NCBI GenBank assembly: GCA_009363875.1
Contig: CM018680.1
Coordinates: 62,239,279 to 62,303,278, forward strand
DNA length: 64,000 bases
Reading direction: 5' to 3'
Origin: Mikania micrantha
Taxonomy: Eukaryota; Streptophyta; Magnoliopsida; Asterales; Asteraceae
The translations under genes and the position numbers were made by a program. The number at the start of each line of letters is the position of its first letter. The stretch's first letter is position 1. This document shows positions 10,407-21,480 of this stretch, piece after piece. Below the pieces are notes generated by a model that searched no databases, had not been told where the DNA came from, and saw only the letters and a program-made list of their open reading frames with translations.

Positions 10407-11590
10407 GTTGATACTACCAAAACTTGTACCTTCACTTCTCAGCAGCTCTGCTCTTCTCTTGATAAGGCTTGGTGTGAGTCTTGTTTCAAAATGATCGTCT
10501 GGATTGGTCATAGGCAAGTTTTTCAGATAAAAAATATATGGAGTAGTAAGAGAGAACATCTCAATCTCACTTTTCTTCATGATGTTTCCATTGCATAGCT
10601 TGAGAATGAACTTCTTCTCATTGGATCTGTAGGTCCAATCTATTATAGGAAAGTGCACATTGATGGGCTGTACCTCAGATCTTATTCTGGCCATGGACAT
10701 CCGTCTTTTGAAGGGTCCACGCCTTTTATAGGGGAATATGTGACCTGAGGGTTCTCTCACTTCTTCATGCTCTCTCACCTCCTCCTCAGTTTCAGCTTCT
10801 TCATTAGAGCCTGCTGCTGCATCAGTTTCTTCAGTGACCTCTGGATCTGCTGCAGGATCCATTCCTACAGCCTCTAATCTCCCAGTCTCATCATCTCTCC
10901 TCTCATTCATCCTTGGTTGTTCTTCAGGATCAGGATTTGTAGTATGTTGCTTTGTTTGACTTCTGTTGATTCTGATCACTAAAGATATTGGCATGTTGTC
11001 ATAGGAAGGACTGGATGAAGGAGTGATGGGCTCTTTTATTGGAAAGAAGGCATCAGTAGCAGCTTCACACATTACCTCATCTCCTGCTCTGATTGCCTGA
11101 GCAGAAGGGGGTACATTAGGGAGTATTCTAACTCCCATGATAATGTTTATAGCCTCCTTCCGAGCCTAGATCTGGTCCATTGAAGGTAACTCTCCCCTAG
11201 ATATTTTACCCTTGATCTCCCTCATGTGTAGATCCATGGTAGAGCTCTTCATAGGACCGAGCTGTCTCCGAGAGAATCCGTAGTTCTCAAGGAACTGTTT
11301 CATCTTCTCTCGGTAGGCAGCCTCCTTTTGCTTTTTGGTTTGCTTTTTGGAGGAGGCTGCCACAGCCTTGGATGCAGCAGCAGGATGTTCAAGCTGCTGC
11401 TCCCAATCCAACTCTTCAGCCATTCAAGGTACCGACCAGAGTAGTACCTCATCTATGTCATATCCCTTCTCCTGGAGGAGACCAGAGGGTCGTAGTATCT
11501 CTCCATCCAGGGAAGTGTCTGGTCGGCCCTTCTTCATCACTGGCCTCCTCTCCTCTTGTTCAGCTTCCTCCTCTAGGGTTAGCTTCCTTT

Positions 11591-11818
11591 TGCCTTTGTC
11601 TATTATGTTCAACCCAGAGGAGATAGATCCTGTAGCCTCACTAGTTGGTTCATCGGCAAATAGTTCTTCTGTGGAAGAATCGTCAAGTATGACTGGAACT
11701 TTTTTGCCTTTGTCTATTATGTTCAACCCAGAGGAGATAGATCATGTATCCTCACCAGTTGGTTCATCGGCAAATAGTTCTTCTGTGGAAGAATCGTCAA
11801 GTATGACTGGAACTTCGG
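11591..11818 (-). repeat. In-frame 114-bp tandem duplication in the extra ORF
   Basis: Two adjacent near-identical 114-bp copies, starting at 11591 and 11705, each encode VPVILDDSSTEELFADEPT plus INIIDKGK-type flanks. 114 is a multiple of three, so the duplication keeps the frame. Confidence 0.85.
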
Positions 11819-13532
11819 AAGTAGTTGTAGCTTCGGAGTCAACCTTAGCTTTCACTGCCTCCTCCAGTTGACCAACCAACTTGGAAGATTTCTTAGTAAA
11901 GTCCACAAAGAACTCTGGATGTGAGGATAGGTCTTCATCAGCCATAGTCCTAAGAGGGGACACAGGTTCCATGGAGATAGAAGGTGTTACTTGAATTGGA
12001 TCCTCCATGGTGACCTTGGCTGTAGTCCCGAAGGGGGACTGTTGGATCCCAATAGGGGACCTGAGCTCCATGGAGATGTTGGTTCCGAGCTCTTATTGTA
12101 GCTCCATTGAAGGCACTTCATCTTCAAAAGAGGAGGAGGAGGAAGAGCTTGAGTGATGAAAATTAGTACCCAAGAACTCATCCCATTCACTGTCCAAAGT
12201 GACTATGATTGAAGTAGGTCCTTGAGCAGCTTCCTCCTCTCGTTCTGCTAAAGATCCTGACCCTATAGGTTGTCCCTTCTCCCCATTTTTGGTAGCATTA
12301 GTTGAGAGAAAGGTCACCTCAGTGGGATCAGGATGAAATGGGTGACAGATGATTGGGGGCGGCGCTGGAGGTCCAAGATGGTAGCATCTTTGTCTTGGAC
12401 CTGCAGACTCCATGATGTGGGTTTCTCTTGGGATATTCTCAGGTATGTATGGTGTCATACTCTAAGGTATTTCATGCTGGTGAGGGGCTGCCACTGGTTC
12501 CAGAGGAAGAACCCATGGTAAAGCAGTAAGTGTGGCTTTCACCTTAGGCAGAACTGGGCCCCTACCAGTTCTCTTTGCCTTTTTCTTTGAGGGTTCAGAA
12601 GATGGGGCCTAAACAGCTGTAGAGAGCTGCTCAGGGGTTCATTTGCGTTTGTAGGTGATTTTTATTGGGTGTGGGATGGAAGGGGAAGGTGAGAGATCAG
12701 CAACTGTTGGTTCTACAGTGCTGTCACCTTCAGGAGCAGGGAGCTCAATAGAAGGAAGAAGAGGAGTGAAAGTGCCAGAGAACTGAGCACTCTTCTTCTT
12801 CTTCAGTTGAACAAAAACATTGGCAGTAACCAAGGGAATATTATATATTTCCCAGTCAGTGAGAGGGAGGTCAATTTCTTTGGTGACGAAAGATTGTCAG
12901 CCAAATTATTGAAAATAAAAGCAGAAAAGTTAAAAAGTTATTGGAGATCAAGCCATGAATAGCCGAAGCTAAGTCAGAGAGGACTTGATCCCAACCACCA
13001 GTTTTATTTGACAAATAGTGAAGAAAAACATGTATGAGGTACTTTTAATTATGTGACACTCTACCCTTCAAATAGGTTGTTGAAGGGAGAGGACCTTCGT
13101 ACCCTAATGACCTAAAGGTCACTGCTACCTCATCCCTTGTGAATGAGACCCTTCCACTGGCATCATTAAGATGAAGATGCCGACAGATGGTCTCCACAGA
13201 AATGGATATGGGATGAGCATCATTGGTAGCCATGAGAGTTCTACCATTGGGCGATGAAGCAATAGAACAAGAATGCCAAAATTGTTGGTGTTGGGATTCA
13301 TACACCACAGGTTTGAGGCGAGAGCAAAACTATACCTGTTCCTTTTGAGAAAGGAGATAATTGGTGCGAAATCAGCATCATGATCAGCTGATAGCTCTGC
13401 AACCAGGTTGTGAGCAGATCTAAAGGCAAGAGATTCCATGGCGATAGTGGAGTATTTAGGGTGTTATTTTAGAGAGAACAAGGAGATTGATTTGAAAATG
13501 GAACGGTGAGAGAAAATGGAATGAGAGGGAGA

Positions 13533-13541
13533 CCTTTTATA
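13533..13541 (-). promoter_or_regulatory. TATA box upstream of the extra ORF
   Basis: Minus strand GGTATAAAAGGTC, about 95 bp before the ATG at 13439. It is followed by pyrimidine-rich patches (CTCCCTCTCATTCC, TTCTCTC), typical of plant core promoters. Function is inferred. Confidence 0.5.
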
Positions 13542-13544
13542 CCT

Positions 13545-14087
13545 TCGGATGTCAGCACTTAATATAGAGACACATTTAATTTTTGAGATCCGAAGTGTCA
13601 GATAAAAGGTCTTTCGAGACAGCTGTTGTGCACTGGGATTCTCACATTCTTTAGAAGGGGCAACTAGCTTCCGAAGATATTTCTATCGGAAGGAGTTCAT
13701 GAGACCAAAAGATGTTCTTCGGAAGTATGCACTTCTGATGCATATTTAAAGCAAGTTAAATATATCATCGGAAGTACTCTCTTCTGAAGATTCAGAAAGG
13801 TTCATCAGATTGGATAGTGCTTTGGAATACATTTTCTTCTGATGAATATGTATTGCTTAGACAAGCAGTCTTTAATCAGAGGATTAAACTTCCGAAGGCA
13901 AAGACAATGTATCAGAAGATGAGTACCTCAGAAGAATTAATGTCTTCCAAAGTATGATTACTTTCGACATAAGAGGTAAATAACACTTCTGAAGACTTAA
14001 AAATATCTTCTGATGAGTAAGTTACTCATCAGAAGATAGTTTAAGGTTATTTTCCAAAGGATCATTTAAACCTTGTTACTAATTCAT
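13545..14087 (-). repeat. CTTCGGAAG-type motif array between RNase H and extra ORF
   Basis: Over a dozen copies of CTTCCGAAG, ATCGGAAG, CTTCTGAAG and TCATCAGAAG variants, irregularly spaced, with no ORF. The same core recurs in the LTRs of this element. Confidence 0.75.
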
Positions 14088-15558
14088 TTACTCAAAATTG
14101 ATCATACTAATAGCTGTGATTAAGTACCTGAATCTTCCGTCATCAAACACCTTGGTAAACAGATCAGCAAGATTATGTTCAGTGTCAACTTTGACTAGAT
14201 GAATTAATTTCTTCTCTGCACAATCTCTTATGAAGTGATAGCGAATATCGATGTGTTTGGTCTTGGAATGCTTTACAGGATTGTTTGTAATGTAGATTGC
14301 GCTGGAGTTGTCAATCTGGATGGGAGTTTTGGGCAACTCTACTCCATAGTCTATCATTTGATTTTGAATCAAGATTACTTGTGCACAGAAACTAGAAGCA
14401 GCAATGTATTATGCTTCTGCAGTAGAAGTAGAAACACAGGTTTGCTTCTTACATTGCCATGAAACTATTCTTGAACCAAGGAACTGACATCCACCCGATG
14501 TGGACTTCTTGCTGATGTTGCAACCTCCATAATCACTGTCAGTGTAGGCCATGAACTTAAAGTCTGCATTCCTAGGATACCACAATCCTAGACTTGGTGC
14601 TCCTTGAGATATCTAAAGATCCTTTTCACAGCAAACATGTGAGAAATTTTTAGGTTAGCCTGGAATCTTGCACACAAACAAGTTGCAAACACGATGTCAG
14701 GCTTGCTTGCTGTGAGATACATCAAAGAGCCAATCATTGCTCTGTATTGGTGCTGATCAACATCCCCCCCCCCTCAAGATCAGGGCCTAGGTATGTTGTT
14801 TTGGACATTGGAGTGCCTAGAGCTTTACAGTCAGTGAAGTTAAACCTTTCAAGACTATCCTTGACATATTTTGATTGATTAATAAAAATATTTATAGGAG
14901 TTCATTTCACTTGAAGTCCAAGAAAGAAAGTGAGCTCTCCCATTGAACTCATTTCAAATTTGGACTTCATTAGTGCTTCAAAGTCCTTGCAGAGAGATTC
15001 ATTAGTAGAACCAAAAATAATATCATCAACATAAATCTGGAGAAGCATAATATGTTGATTGGATTTCTTGAAGAAAATAGTCTTGTCAATAGTCCCTCTC
15101 TAGTAGAAAGGAGGACAAAGTTTCATACCATTTTCTGGGAGCCTGATGCAGCCCATATAGAGCTTTATCTAGCTTACAGACATGATTAGGAAACTTAGGA
15201 TCCTCAAATCCAGTTGGTTGAAAAGCATATACTTCTTCAACAATTTTTCCATAGGGGAATGCATTTTTGACGTCCATTTGAAATACCTTGAAGTCTTTGG
15301 CAGCTGCAAATGCTAGAAATATTATAATACCTCAATTCTTGCAACTGGAGCAAAAACATCCTCATAGTCAATCCCTTCCTGCTGTGTGTACAATCGTGCC
15401 TTGTTTTTGATAACAGAACCTTTGTCATCCTTCTTATTTCTAAAAACCCATTTGGTTCCAAATTTACCCTTAGGTAAGGGGCAGATTTTCCAGACTCCTT
15501 GCCTTTCAAACTGAAGAAGTTCCTCTTGCATTGCTTCTACCCAGCTGCTATCTTTCAA
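14088..15558 (-). pseudogene. copia-1 reverse transcriptase and RNase H
   Basis: RT starts around WVEAMQEELLQFERQGVW (15558-15500), with TKWVFRNKKDDKG and DYEDVFAPVARIEVL, then MDVKNAFPYGKIVEEVY, KALYGLHQAPRKWYETL and, in another frame near 15005-15045, the active site YVDDIIFGST. RNase H begins YRAMIGSLMYLTASKPDI (about 14740) and ends in the 14372-14088 frame with IQIDNSSAIYITNNPVKHS, KHIDIRYHFIRD and NLADLFTKVF. Several frame changes and stops, for example at 15086 and around 14600-14400. It would have copied the element RNA into cDNA in virus-like particles. Confidence 0.85.
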
Positions 15559-15827
15559 TGCTTCAGCAACTTTCTTTGGTTCTATTTGAGATAGAAAGTA
15601 AGAAAACAGATGTTTGCTTTATGCATGGAACTCCTTGTCCTTACTCCTTCTTCAACACTACCAATGATATTCTCAGCTATATGAGTGTAATGAATGCGAG
15701 TTCTTGGAATCACATCCAGCTGGGAACTCAAATCCATGTTGCTTGCCTCAAGGTTTGGAAGTACAACCTCAAGCTGGATTTCTGGTAGATCTTGGAGTCT
15801 CTGATGTTGAACCGTTGTGGGTTGATT

Positions 15828-17275
15828 TTATCTGGGAAGAGAAGCTCCCAATGTGTTTACTTCATCAGAAGGGCTTCCAACTTCCTCTTGACTCTGTGGA
15901 GCAGAGGTAGAGTCACTTAGAGGAATAACCTGAGAGGTGATGATTGTCTCCGAATGTGAGACTACTGGAGGTGTTAAAGTGGATTCTGCCAAGGTTTGTC
16001 TTGAAGCTATTGGCAGTTCAACACGAAAATCTTCTTCCTTTCTGTGCTGAGTGGAGTCAGAGGTAGTGGTCTGCGGTTCTAGATCATACTTTTTCAAAAG
16101 ATTAAATGCATATGTGAATTTATCAAGATTAAACAGCCAATTAGGGCCTATTCCAAGTTTATTGATAGTATGTACATTAAACTTAACATTTACAGACTCT
16201 TCAATAATCCTGGAATCTTTGATGTATACTCTATATGCCTTAGCATGTGAAGAGTACCCAACAAAGTAGCCCTCTGCTGATTTCTCGCAAACTTGGCTAG
16301 ATGATCTTTGGTATTCAAAATGGTGCATTGACATCCAAATGGTTTTAGAAATCCAATAAATGGTTTTCTCTTATGCCAAATTTCATAAGGAGTCATACCA
16401 TGTGATTTAACTACCAATATTCTATTTTGGACATAACAGGCATTGTTGACTGCTTCTGCCCAGAAAGTTATTGGTAGCTTGGCATCAGATAACATGGTCC
16501 TTGCAGCCTCAATCAGTGTCCTATTCCTTCTTTCAGCAACACCATTTTGTTTTGGAGTCCTAGGAGCACTGAATTGTCTTGTAATACCCTTAGATTCACA
16601 AAAGGAGTTTAAAGTATGATTTTTGAATTTTGTACCTTGATCAGACCTTATGATTTTTACAATGTGGTTACTTTCATTCTCAACCCTAAGAATGAATGAC
16701 TTCAAGATTTCAGCAGTTTCATCCTTGGTACTCAAAAAGAATACCCATGTATATCTTGAGAAGTCATCAGTGACCACCAAGCAGTATGATTTTCTACCTA
16801 GACGTTTCACACTTGTGGGACCAAACAAGTCCGTGTGTAGCAAGTGTAGGATTGTTGTTATTGAATTTATCTCTTTGGCATGATGAGATGATTTGTATTG
16901 CTTCCCTTTTAGGCAGGCAACACATTTATCAACACATATAAATTCTTTTGTTGGTAAACCTACAACTAGGTTATTCTTGACAAGTTTATTCAGGTTTTTC
17001 ATGTTTACATGTCAAAGTCTCCTATGCCATAGAGATGATTCATCAAGTGAGACTTTTGAAAAGCAATTTATATTGGTAAGTGGTGAAGTTGTGCTCATGT
17101 CCAACATGTACATGTTGTTCCTTCTGGGAGCTCTGAGAAGAATTTGGTCATTAGGAACAACAAATCCTGGTTTCAGGACAATGCATTCATACTCAATGAA
17201 CAACATGTTATGTTTCTGGTCACACACCTGTGATAAACTTAGCAAGTTATAGTTCAATTCTTTCACAAAATTCAC
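15828..17275 (-). pseudogene. copia-1 integrase with pre-integrase domain
   Basis: 17275-17012 is the GAG-pre-integrase region (NYNLLSLSQVCDQ, SLWHRRL). 17002-16190 holds the HHCC second half (CVACLKGKQ) and the DDE core: first Asp in LLHTDLFGP, second in IRSDQGTKF, Glu in PKQNGVAERRNRT. All three catalytic residues are visible. The region 16334-15828 in another frame continues with the C-terminal part (SAEGYFVGYSSHAKAYRVY). A stop/frameshift splits the HHCC motif at 17010, and another frame change lies near 16250. Its role was insertion of cDNA into the chromosome. Confidence 0.85.
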
Positions 17276-17379
17276 ATTCTCAAAACTTACCTTACCATTG
17301 GTTATTGTGCCTCTACCTGTGATGTATCCACCCCTAGATCACTTCCAAAAGCAACTGACCCTCCAAAAAATGGTTCATA

Positions 17380-17460
17380 TTTGTGTAGATGGGTCTTGTT
17401 CCTGTCATGTGCCAGGAGCAGCCGCTGTCAACAATCCACAAGTTGCCTTTGAGTCTTGCT
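17380..17460 (-). pseudogene. copia-1 protease active-site region
   Basis: The minus-strand frame reads NLWIVDSGCSWHMTG, the aspartic protease DSG signature of Ty1/copia. Stops follow shortly after in this frame. Lies between the gag linker (ending AWVPIRN) and the pre-integrase domain. Confidence 0.8.
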
Positions 17461-17485
17461 ATCCCTGCACATGTTTAGAAGTGAA

Positions 17486-20171
17486 TCAGTTTCTGATGGG
17501 AACCCAAGCCCATGTGGTCGTGGGTTTTCCATTCGTATCATTATATGAAAATTTCTTTGAGATCATCTTCGGTGGAAAAGATGATGAACTTCCTGATGAT
17601 GATGAAGCAGGGGTTTGAGTAGAGTCCTTTCTTTTCCAGACTCTTTTGATCTTTGGAGTGGTCGGAAGTACATTCTTCTTTTGCAACCATCGGAAGCAAC
17701 TTTTGCTTTTTCTTTTGATGGTTTGGATTCTGTCTTGAGATGGGACCTTCCTTCTAATTTTCTTCTTCTTCCGAAGCAATGAGATTATTGGTTTTGTCTG
17801 AAGCATGTTTGACATGTGCTTCCGATGTTCCTTTTTCTTTGGAAGACTTCTTGTTCTTTCTTTTCATGTTGTCAGAAGTAAAAGCTTTAGATGGCTTCTG
17901 ATGCTACTTGACTGACCTTTTTTCTTTCGGAAGCAGATTGGTCTTCCGAAGAAAAAGATGGTTTACTCCAACACTTCCTATTGTTCTCTTCTTTTGGTCT
18001 TGAATGTGTTCTGCTTCTAGGATTGAAGAAGCAATCAGCAGCAAAATGACTTGTATCTCCACACATAAGACACACAGTCTGAACTTGGTTTGTTTTCTGA
18101 AATTTTTCTCTTTTGGAGGAAACTGAGTTGTGCTTCACCGAACTTGATTGTTCTGACTTGGGGGTTCCAACATGACTTTTTTTTGGGTGGTTTACCTGAA
18201 CCTTGGATACACCGGCTTTTCTATCTCTTGATTTAGGCCTGTGACTTGTCAGATGGACAAGTGACATAGTCATTTGAAGATGTACTCCCGGTTTGTACAT
18301 ACTTAGCCTTCACAAAAAATGGTGTGCTTTTCTTGTTTCTTTTCTTTTGTTTATTAACCGATTTTAGTTTTTCAAAATTATCAGGAGTGTCATCTTCAGA
18401 TAATAGCAGGGCTAAATTCAGGAAAATCATTTTCTTGTTTGATTTTGTGTATATCTAAAATTTCATCATACACAAGACATGCTTCAGGTTTGCATCGAAC
18501 CTCCACCATTGGAGTATAGGCAGATGGAGATTCCATTCCGTTGTAACCCACCCCAGTACCCTTCTTCTTTACCAGCTCAGGTATCTTAGTCATTTTGAGA
18601 AGTTTTTCAAACTTCTCACTTTGACTGAGAAACTTGTCTTTGTATGCCTCAGCCAATACAAGTTCTGTTTTGGCAGTTGTTAGTCTTTCTAAAAGATTGT
18701 TTATTTGACACTGCTTATAAGTGTCTTCATGTTTTAAACTAGAGATAGTCTTTTCTAACTCAATCTTTTCTTTGTAATTTCTTTAAGCTTCAAAGAAATT
18801 TGCCTTAATAACTTGTATTGACTCGAGATCATCACAGACTTGAGCATTAAAACGTTTGTAAGCATTTAATTTTTCCAGACATTCAGGGGTACACATGTCA
18901 TCTATTACCTTGAATATGGAAGTGAAGTCATTTGCCATTAATGCATTGTTTGAGGTAGATGCTTCCTCAACTTGAAAACTCAAGTCAAAGAAGTCGTGCT
19001 GCTCTGCAATGTTTGCATTGTTGGATGGGCATGGTGCTTTGTAATTTGGATGACTTGAAGTAGATGACCCAGAGCATGGAGATTTGCACTCTCTTGCAAA
19101 ATGACCCAGCTGCTGACAGTTGTAACATTTGAGTTTGGACTTGTCCAGACCAAACCCAGTTTTCATGTTATGCTTTTTGAACTGTCTTCCAGTTCCCTAA
19201 TAAAACTTCTTCGCTCTGTATGAGATCATGGCCATCTAGTAATTGATTTCCATTTCTTCCAGGTCATATGCAGGGATTCCATCTAGATCCTCCTGACACA
19301 AATGAAAATAATTTGTTTTTATTTTCTGCCATGAATGCTCCCTGGCCTGAGGTGAGTAGTGGAATTGAGCTTGCGAAAGGGTTTGAACGAGATGTTGATG
19401 GAGGTGGTGTTTCTGGGAAGGTGATAATGGGTGTGGAGTTTGAATGGTATATGGGCTGATAGTTATGGAATGGAGGATTGTGGATGGGGGCATACAAAGC
19501 AGCTGAACATGTAGGAATAGATGATGTTTTAGGTTCTTGGGCAACAATCTCAATTTGGTATGCACTAAGTATACCAAACAATTCTCCCAGCTTCAAGGTT
19601 CTAAAATATTATGTTCTACGGATAGTAACAGAGTAGATATTCCAGGCTTGTGGAAGTGATCTTAGAAATCTCTTGATGACATCTTGATTCTCCATCTTCA
19701 CCCCTGCAGCTGTTAACTCGTCAACCAGTTGGACATACCTCAAATACTGAGAAGCCATCTTCTCATTGTTCTCTTGGCAAAAGTTCTCAAACTTTTGCTT
19801 CAGCATGTCTTTCTTGTTCTACTTTACATCGTCAGCCCTTCATACATCTGTTGCAAAGAGTTCCACAGCTCTTTGGCAGACTTGCATTTCTTGAATGCTT
19901 GTATGATAGAGTTTGGGATTGACATCTGGATCAGCCACAGTGCTTTAGAATCCACCTCCATCTTTTTGTAATCTTCGTCTAAATACAGAGACGGGTCTTT
20001 TGGAACAGGTGCTCCACCGGTACATGCAACAGCAACAGTTGGAATGAATGGTCCTTCAAGAACCAACTTCCATATCTTGAAGTCTTGGTTCTTAATAAAC
20101 CCCTCCATTCTAACTTTCAAGGTGTCGTAATCATCTGAGTGTAAACATAAGAGGTTTGTTGATTGTGCCAT
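17486..20171 (-). pseudogene. copia-1 gag polyprotein, fragmented
   Basis: 20171-19609 is the capsid-like part (DDYDTLKVRMEGFIKNQDFK, ALWLIQMSIPN, AKELWNSLQQMYEG, VKMENQDVIKRFLRSLP), with a frame break near 19815. 19596-19236 is a Pro/Ser-rich linker. 19166-18783 carries zinc knuckle 1, CYNCQQLGHFAREC. After further frame changes 18300-17887 carries a second CCHC, CLMCGDTSHFAADC. 17815-17486 is a basic linker ending AWVPIRN just before the protease. Start chosen at 20171 because it lies 130 bp after the primer-binding site and opens the conserved domain. Gag would package the RNA. Confidence 0.8.
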
Positions 20172-20289
20172 TTTCTGTGTCGTGCTTGTTCATTGTTGTC
20201 ATTTTAACAAAAGAATTTTGAGCAAAGAGTAGTAGAAGATAACAACTGGTAACTTAAGAATGGTTAGTTACTTAAGTTAGAGAGCCAAA

Positions 20290-20300
20290 GCTCTGATACC
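20290..20300 (-). promoter_or_regulatory. Primer-binding site of copia-1
   Basis: Minus strand GGTATCAGAGC, complementary to the 3' end of initiator tRNA-Met, three bases after the LTR end. Confidence 0.8.
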
Positions 20301-20303
20301 CCT

Positions 20304-21145
20304 TGTTGGATCGGGTTATGTAACTTACACAACACTTTCACAAGGTATCTTCTACTAAGTTGATAGATGTGGAAATTCTATCAACTTGATTTGCAAAAAC
20401 TGATTGAAACAAATACAGAAAACAATTATAAATTCAAGGTTAAAATATATTGCATTCAACTGTTGAGATTACAAGTCTTAGCTCAAGCACAAGCACAAGC
20501 ACACTTTGCTAAGTTACAAGTGAACGTATTTATACTAAAACCTACAGTTGTATCCTCGTAGGGATACAAGGCTGGACAAAATACAAGAAACAAATAAATG
20601 CTAAAACTAGTATATGTTATGGTCTTGACAGGCCAAGCCTTATTAATTACAATTAATACAAAAGACTCCATTGGCTTTTACAATAAATGCCTACACTACA
20701 AAAGGCATTAATTTCTTGATATCTCTGCAGTTCTGACAAATCTTCTTTGCTGCTAACTATCACAAGAATGTCTTCTTTATTAGTCTTCATGAGAAAAAGC
20801 AGCTATGATTATTTCTACAAGTATATGGAATCTTTGTCAGAACCAAGTCTTCGGAAGTCTTTGTATTCGGAAGCTTTAGAGCGTAACTTCAGAAGCTTTG
20901 TATTCGGAAGACTATATCTTCGGAAGCTTTTGTCTTCGGAAGCTTTGAAGTTCTGATACTTTGTGCTAAGGAGGGCTTCGGAAGCAATACTCTTCTGTAT
21001 AGCCTTCAGAAGGAGGAAATTATCCTTCGAAAGCAGTACTTCTTCCGAAGGTTAATTTATTCCTTCTGAAGGCTGTTTAGCTTTGGAGATTCCAAGACTT
21101 AATCAAGATAGACTTTGGTGAGCATCAGCCTTTATTAATCTTACA
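20304..21145 (-). mobile_element. 5' LTR of copia-1, complete (842 bp)
   Basis: On the + strand it begins TGTTGGATCGGG next to the primer-binding site and ends CTTACA, followed by AACAT (candidate half of a 5-bp duplication). Contains the CTTCGGAAG array at 20848-21070, and downstream of it on the minus strand a TATA box, GTATAAATAC (20526-20535). A 69-codon ORF over the array is an artefact of the repeated motif. Confidence 0.85.
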
Positions 21146-21480
21146 AACATGGATAAGTTTTACCGACAATCATGTTGGTATCAATCACAAACTAAAACAA
21201 GTTAACAATTAAGCGACAATCGTTTCCAACCAACTTTCTATGGATACTTTCATTCAAAACAAAAAATAGTACAAGAACTTATACTCTACATGCATGAATT
21301 GAAAAACAAATCACTTTTAAAGTAAAACTTGATAAAACAACGTAAATAGAAAAACTGGAAAAACAACCCACATCCATAACTCCTCGGATGTCTCCACTTT
21401 CTCCTTGAAGATCGATCGACTCATTACGCCAAGTCAAGAGTTAACCGAGATTTTCCTCCTTAACTGTGACTTATATCTCT
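21146..21480. other. Flank of copia-1, 3' untranslated part of copia-4
   Basis: No ORF or element end seen. Its position suggests the untranslated tail of the minus-strand copia-4 pol fragment that follows. Confidence 0.4.

Larger units (their letters stand above)
10374..13439 (-). pseudogene. Extra post-pol ORF of copia-1 (unknown function)
   Basis: Starts at ATG 13439 and reads with several frameshifts to a stop at 10374. The N-terminal domain (MESLAFRSAHNLVAEL, FAPIISFLKRNRY; then PISISVETICRHLHLND and TYLKGRVS after a frame change; then FNFSAFIFNNLADNL near 12950-12890) parallels the plus-strand ORF of copia-2. The C-terminal two thirds are Ser/Pro/Glu-rich and acidic, with a 38-codon tandem repeat, a basic stretch (KKQTKKQKEAAYREKMKQ) and a last block ending ...INLGGDCKINKG. 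I do not know its function. It is not gag, pol or a recognisable envelope; no signal peptide or membrane segment is evident. An env-like origin has been proposed for post-pol ORFs in some large copia lineages, but nothing here shows it. Confidence 0.65.
9744..21145 (-). mobile_element. Large Ty1/copia retrotransposon (copia-1), 11.4 kb
   Basis: Minus-strand order: 5' LTR (20304-21145), primer-binding site, gag with two CCHC knuckles, protease, integrase, RT, RNase H, motif-rich spacer, a ~3 kb extra reading region, polypurine tract, 3' LTR (to 10394). Integrase before RT identifies Ty1/copia. Size, two knuckles and the post-pol ORF suggest a SIRE/Maximus-like or related large lineage (inference). 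The 3' LTR lacks its distal ~190 bp, so the left end was lost by deletion and no TSD pair can be shown. Every gene has stops or frameshifts. Confidence 0.85.

Noticed and set aside
11335..11871. 178-codon + strand ORF
   Set aside because: Antisense shadow of the minus-strand extra ORF; Ser-rich because the sense strand encodes Glu/Ser codons.
13545..14087. CTTCGGAAG array as a CRISPR-like array
   Set aside because: Motif is short, variable and irregularly spaced, in a plant retrotransposon; no fixed repeat-spacer structure or cas gene.
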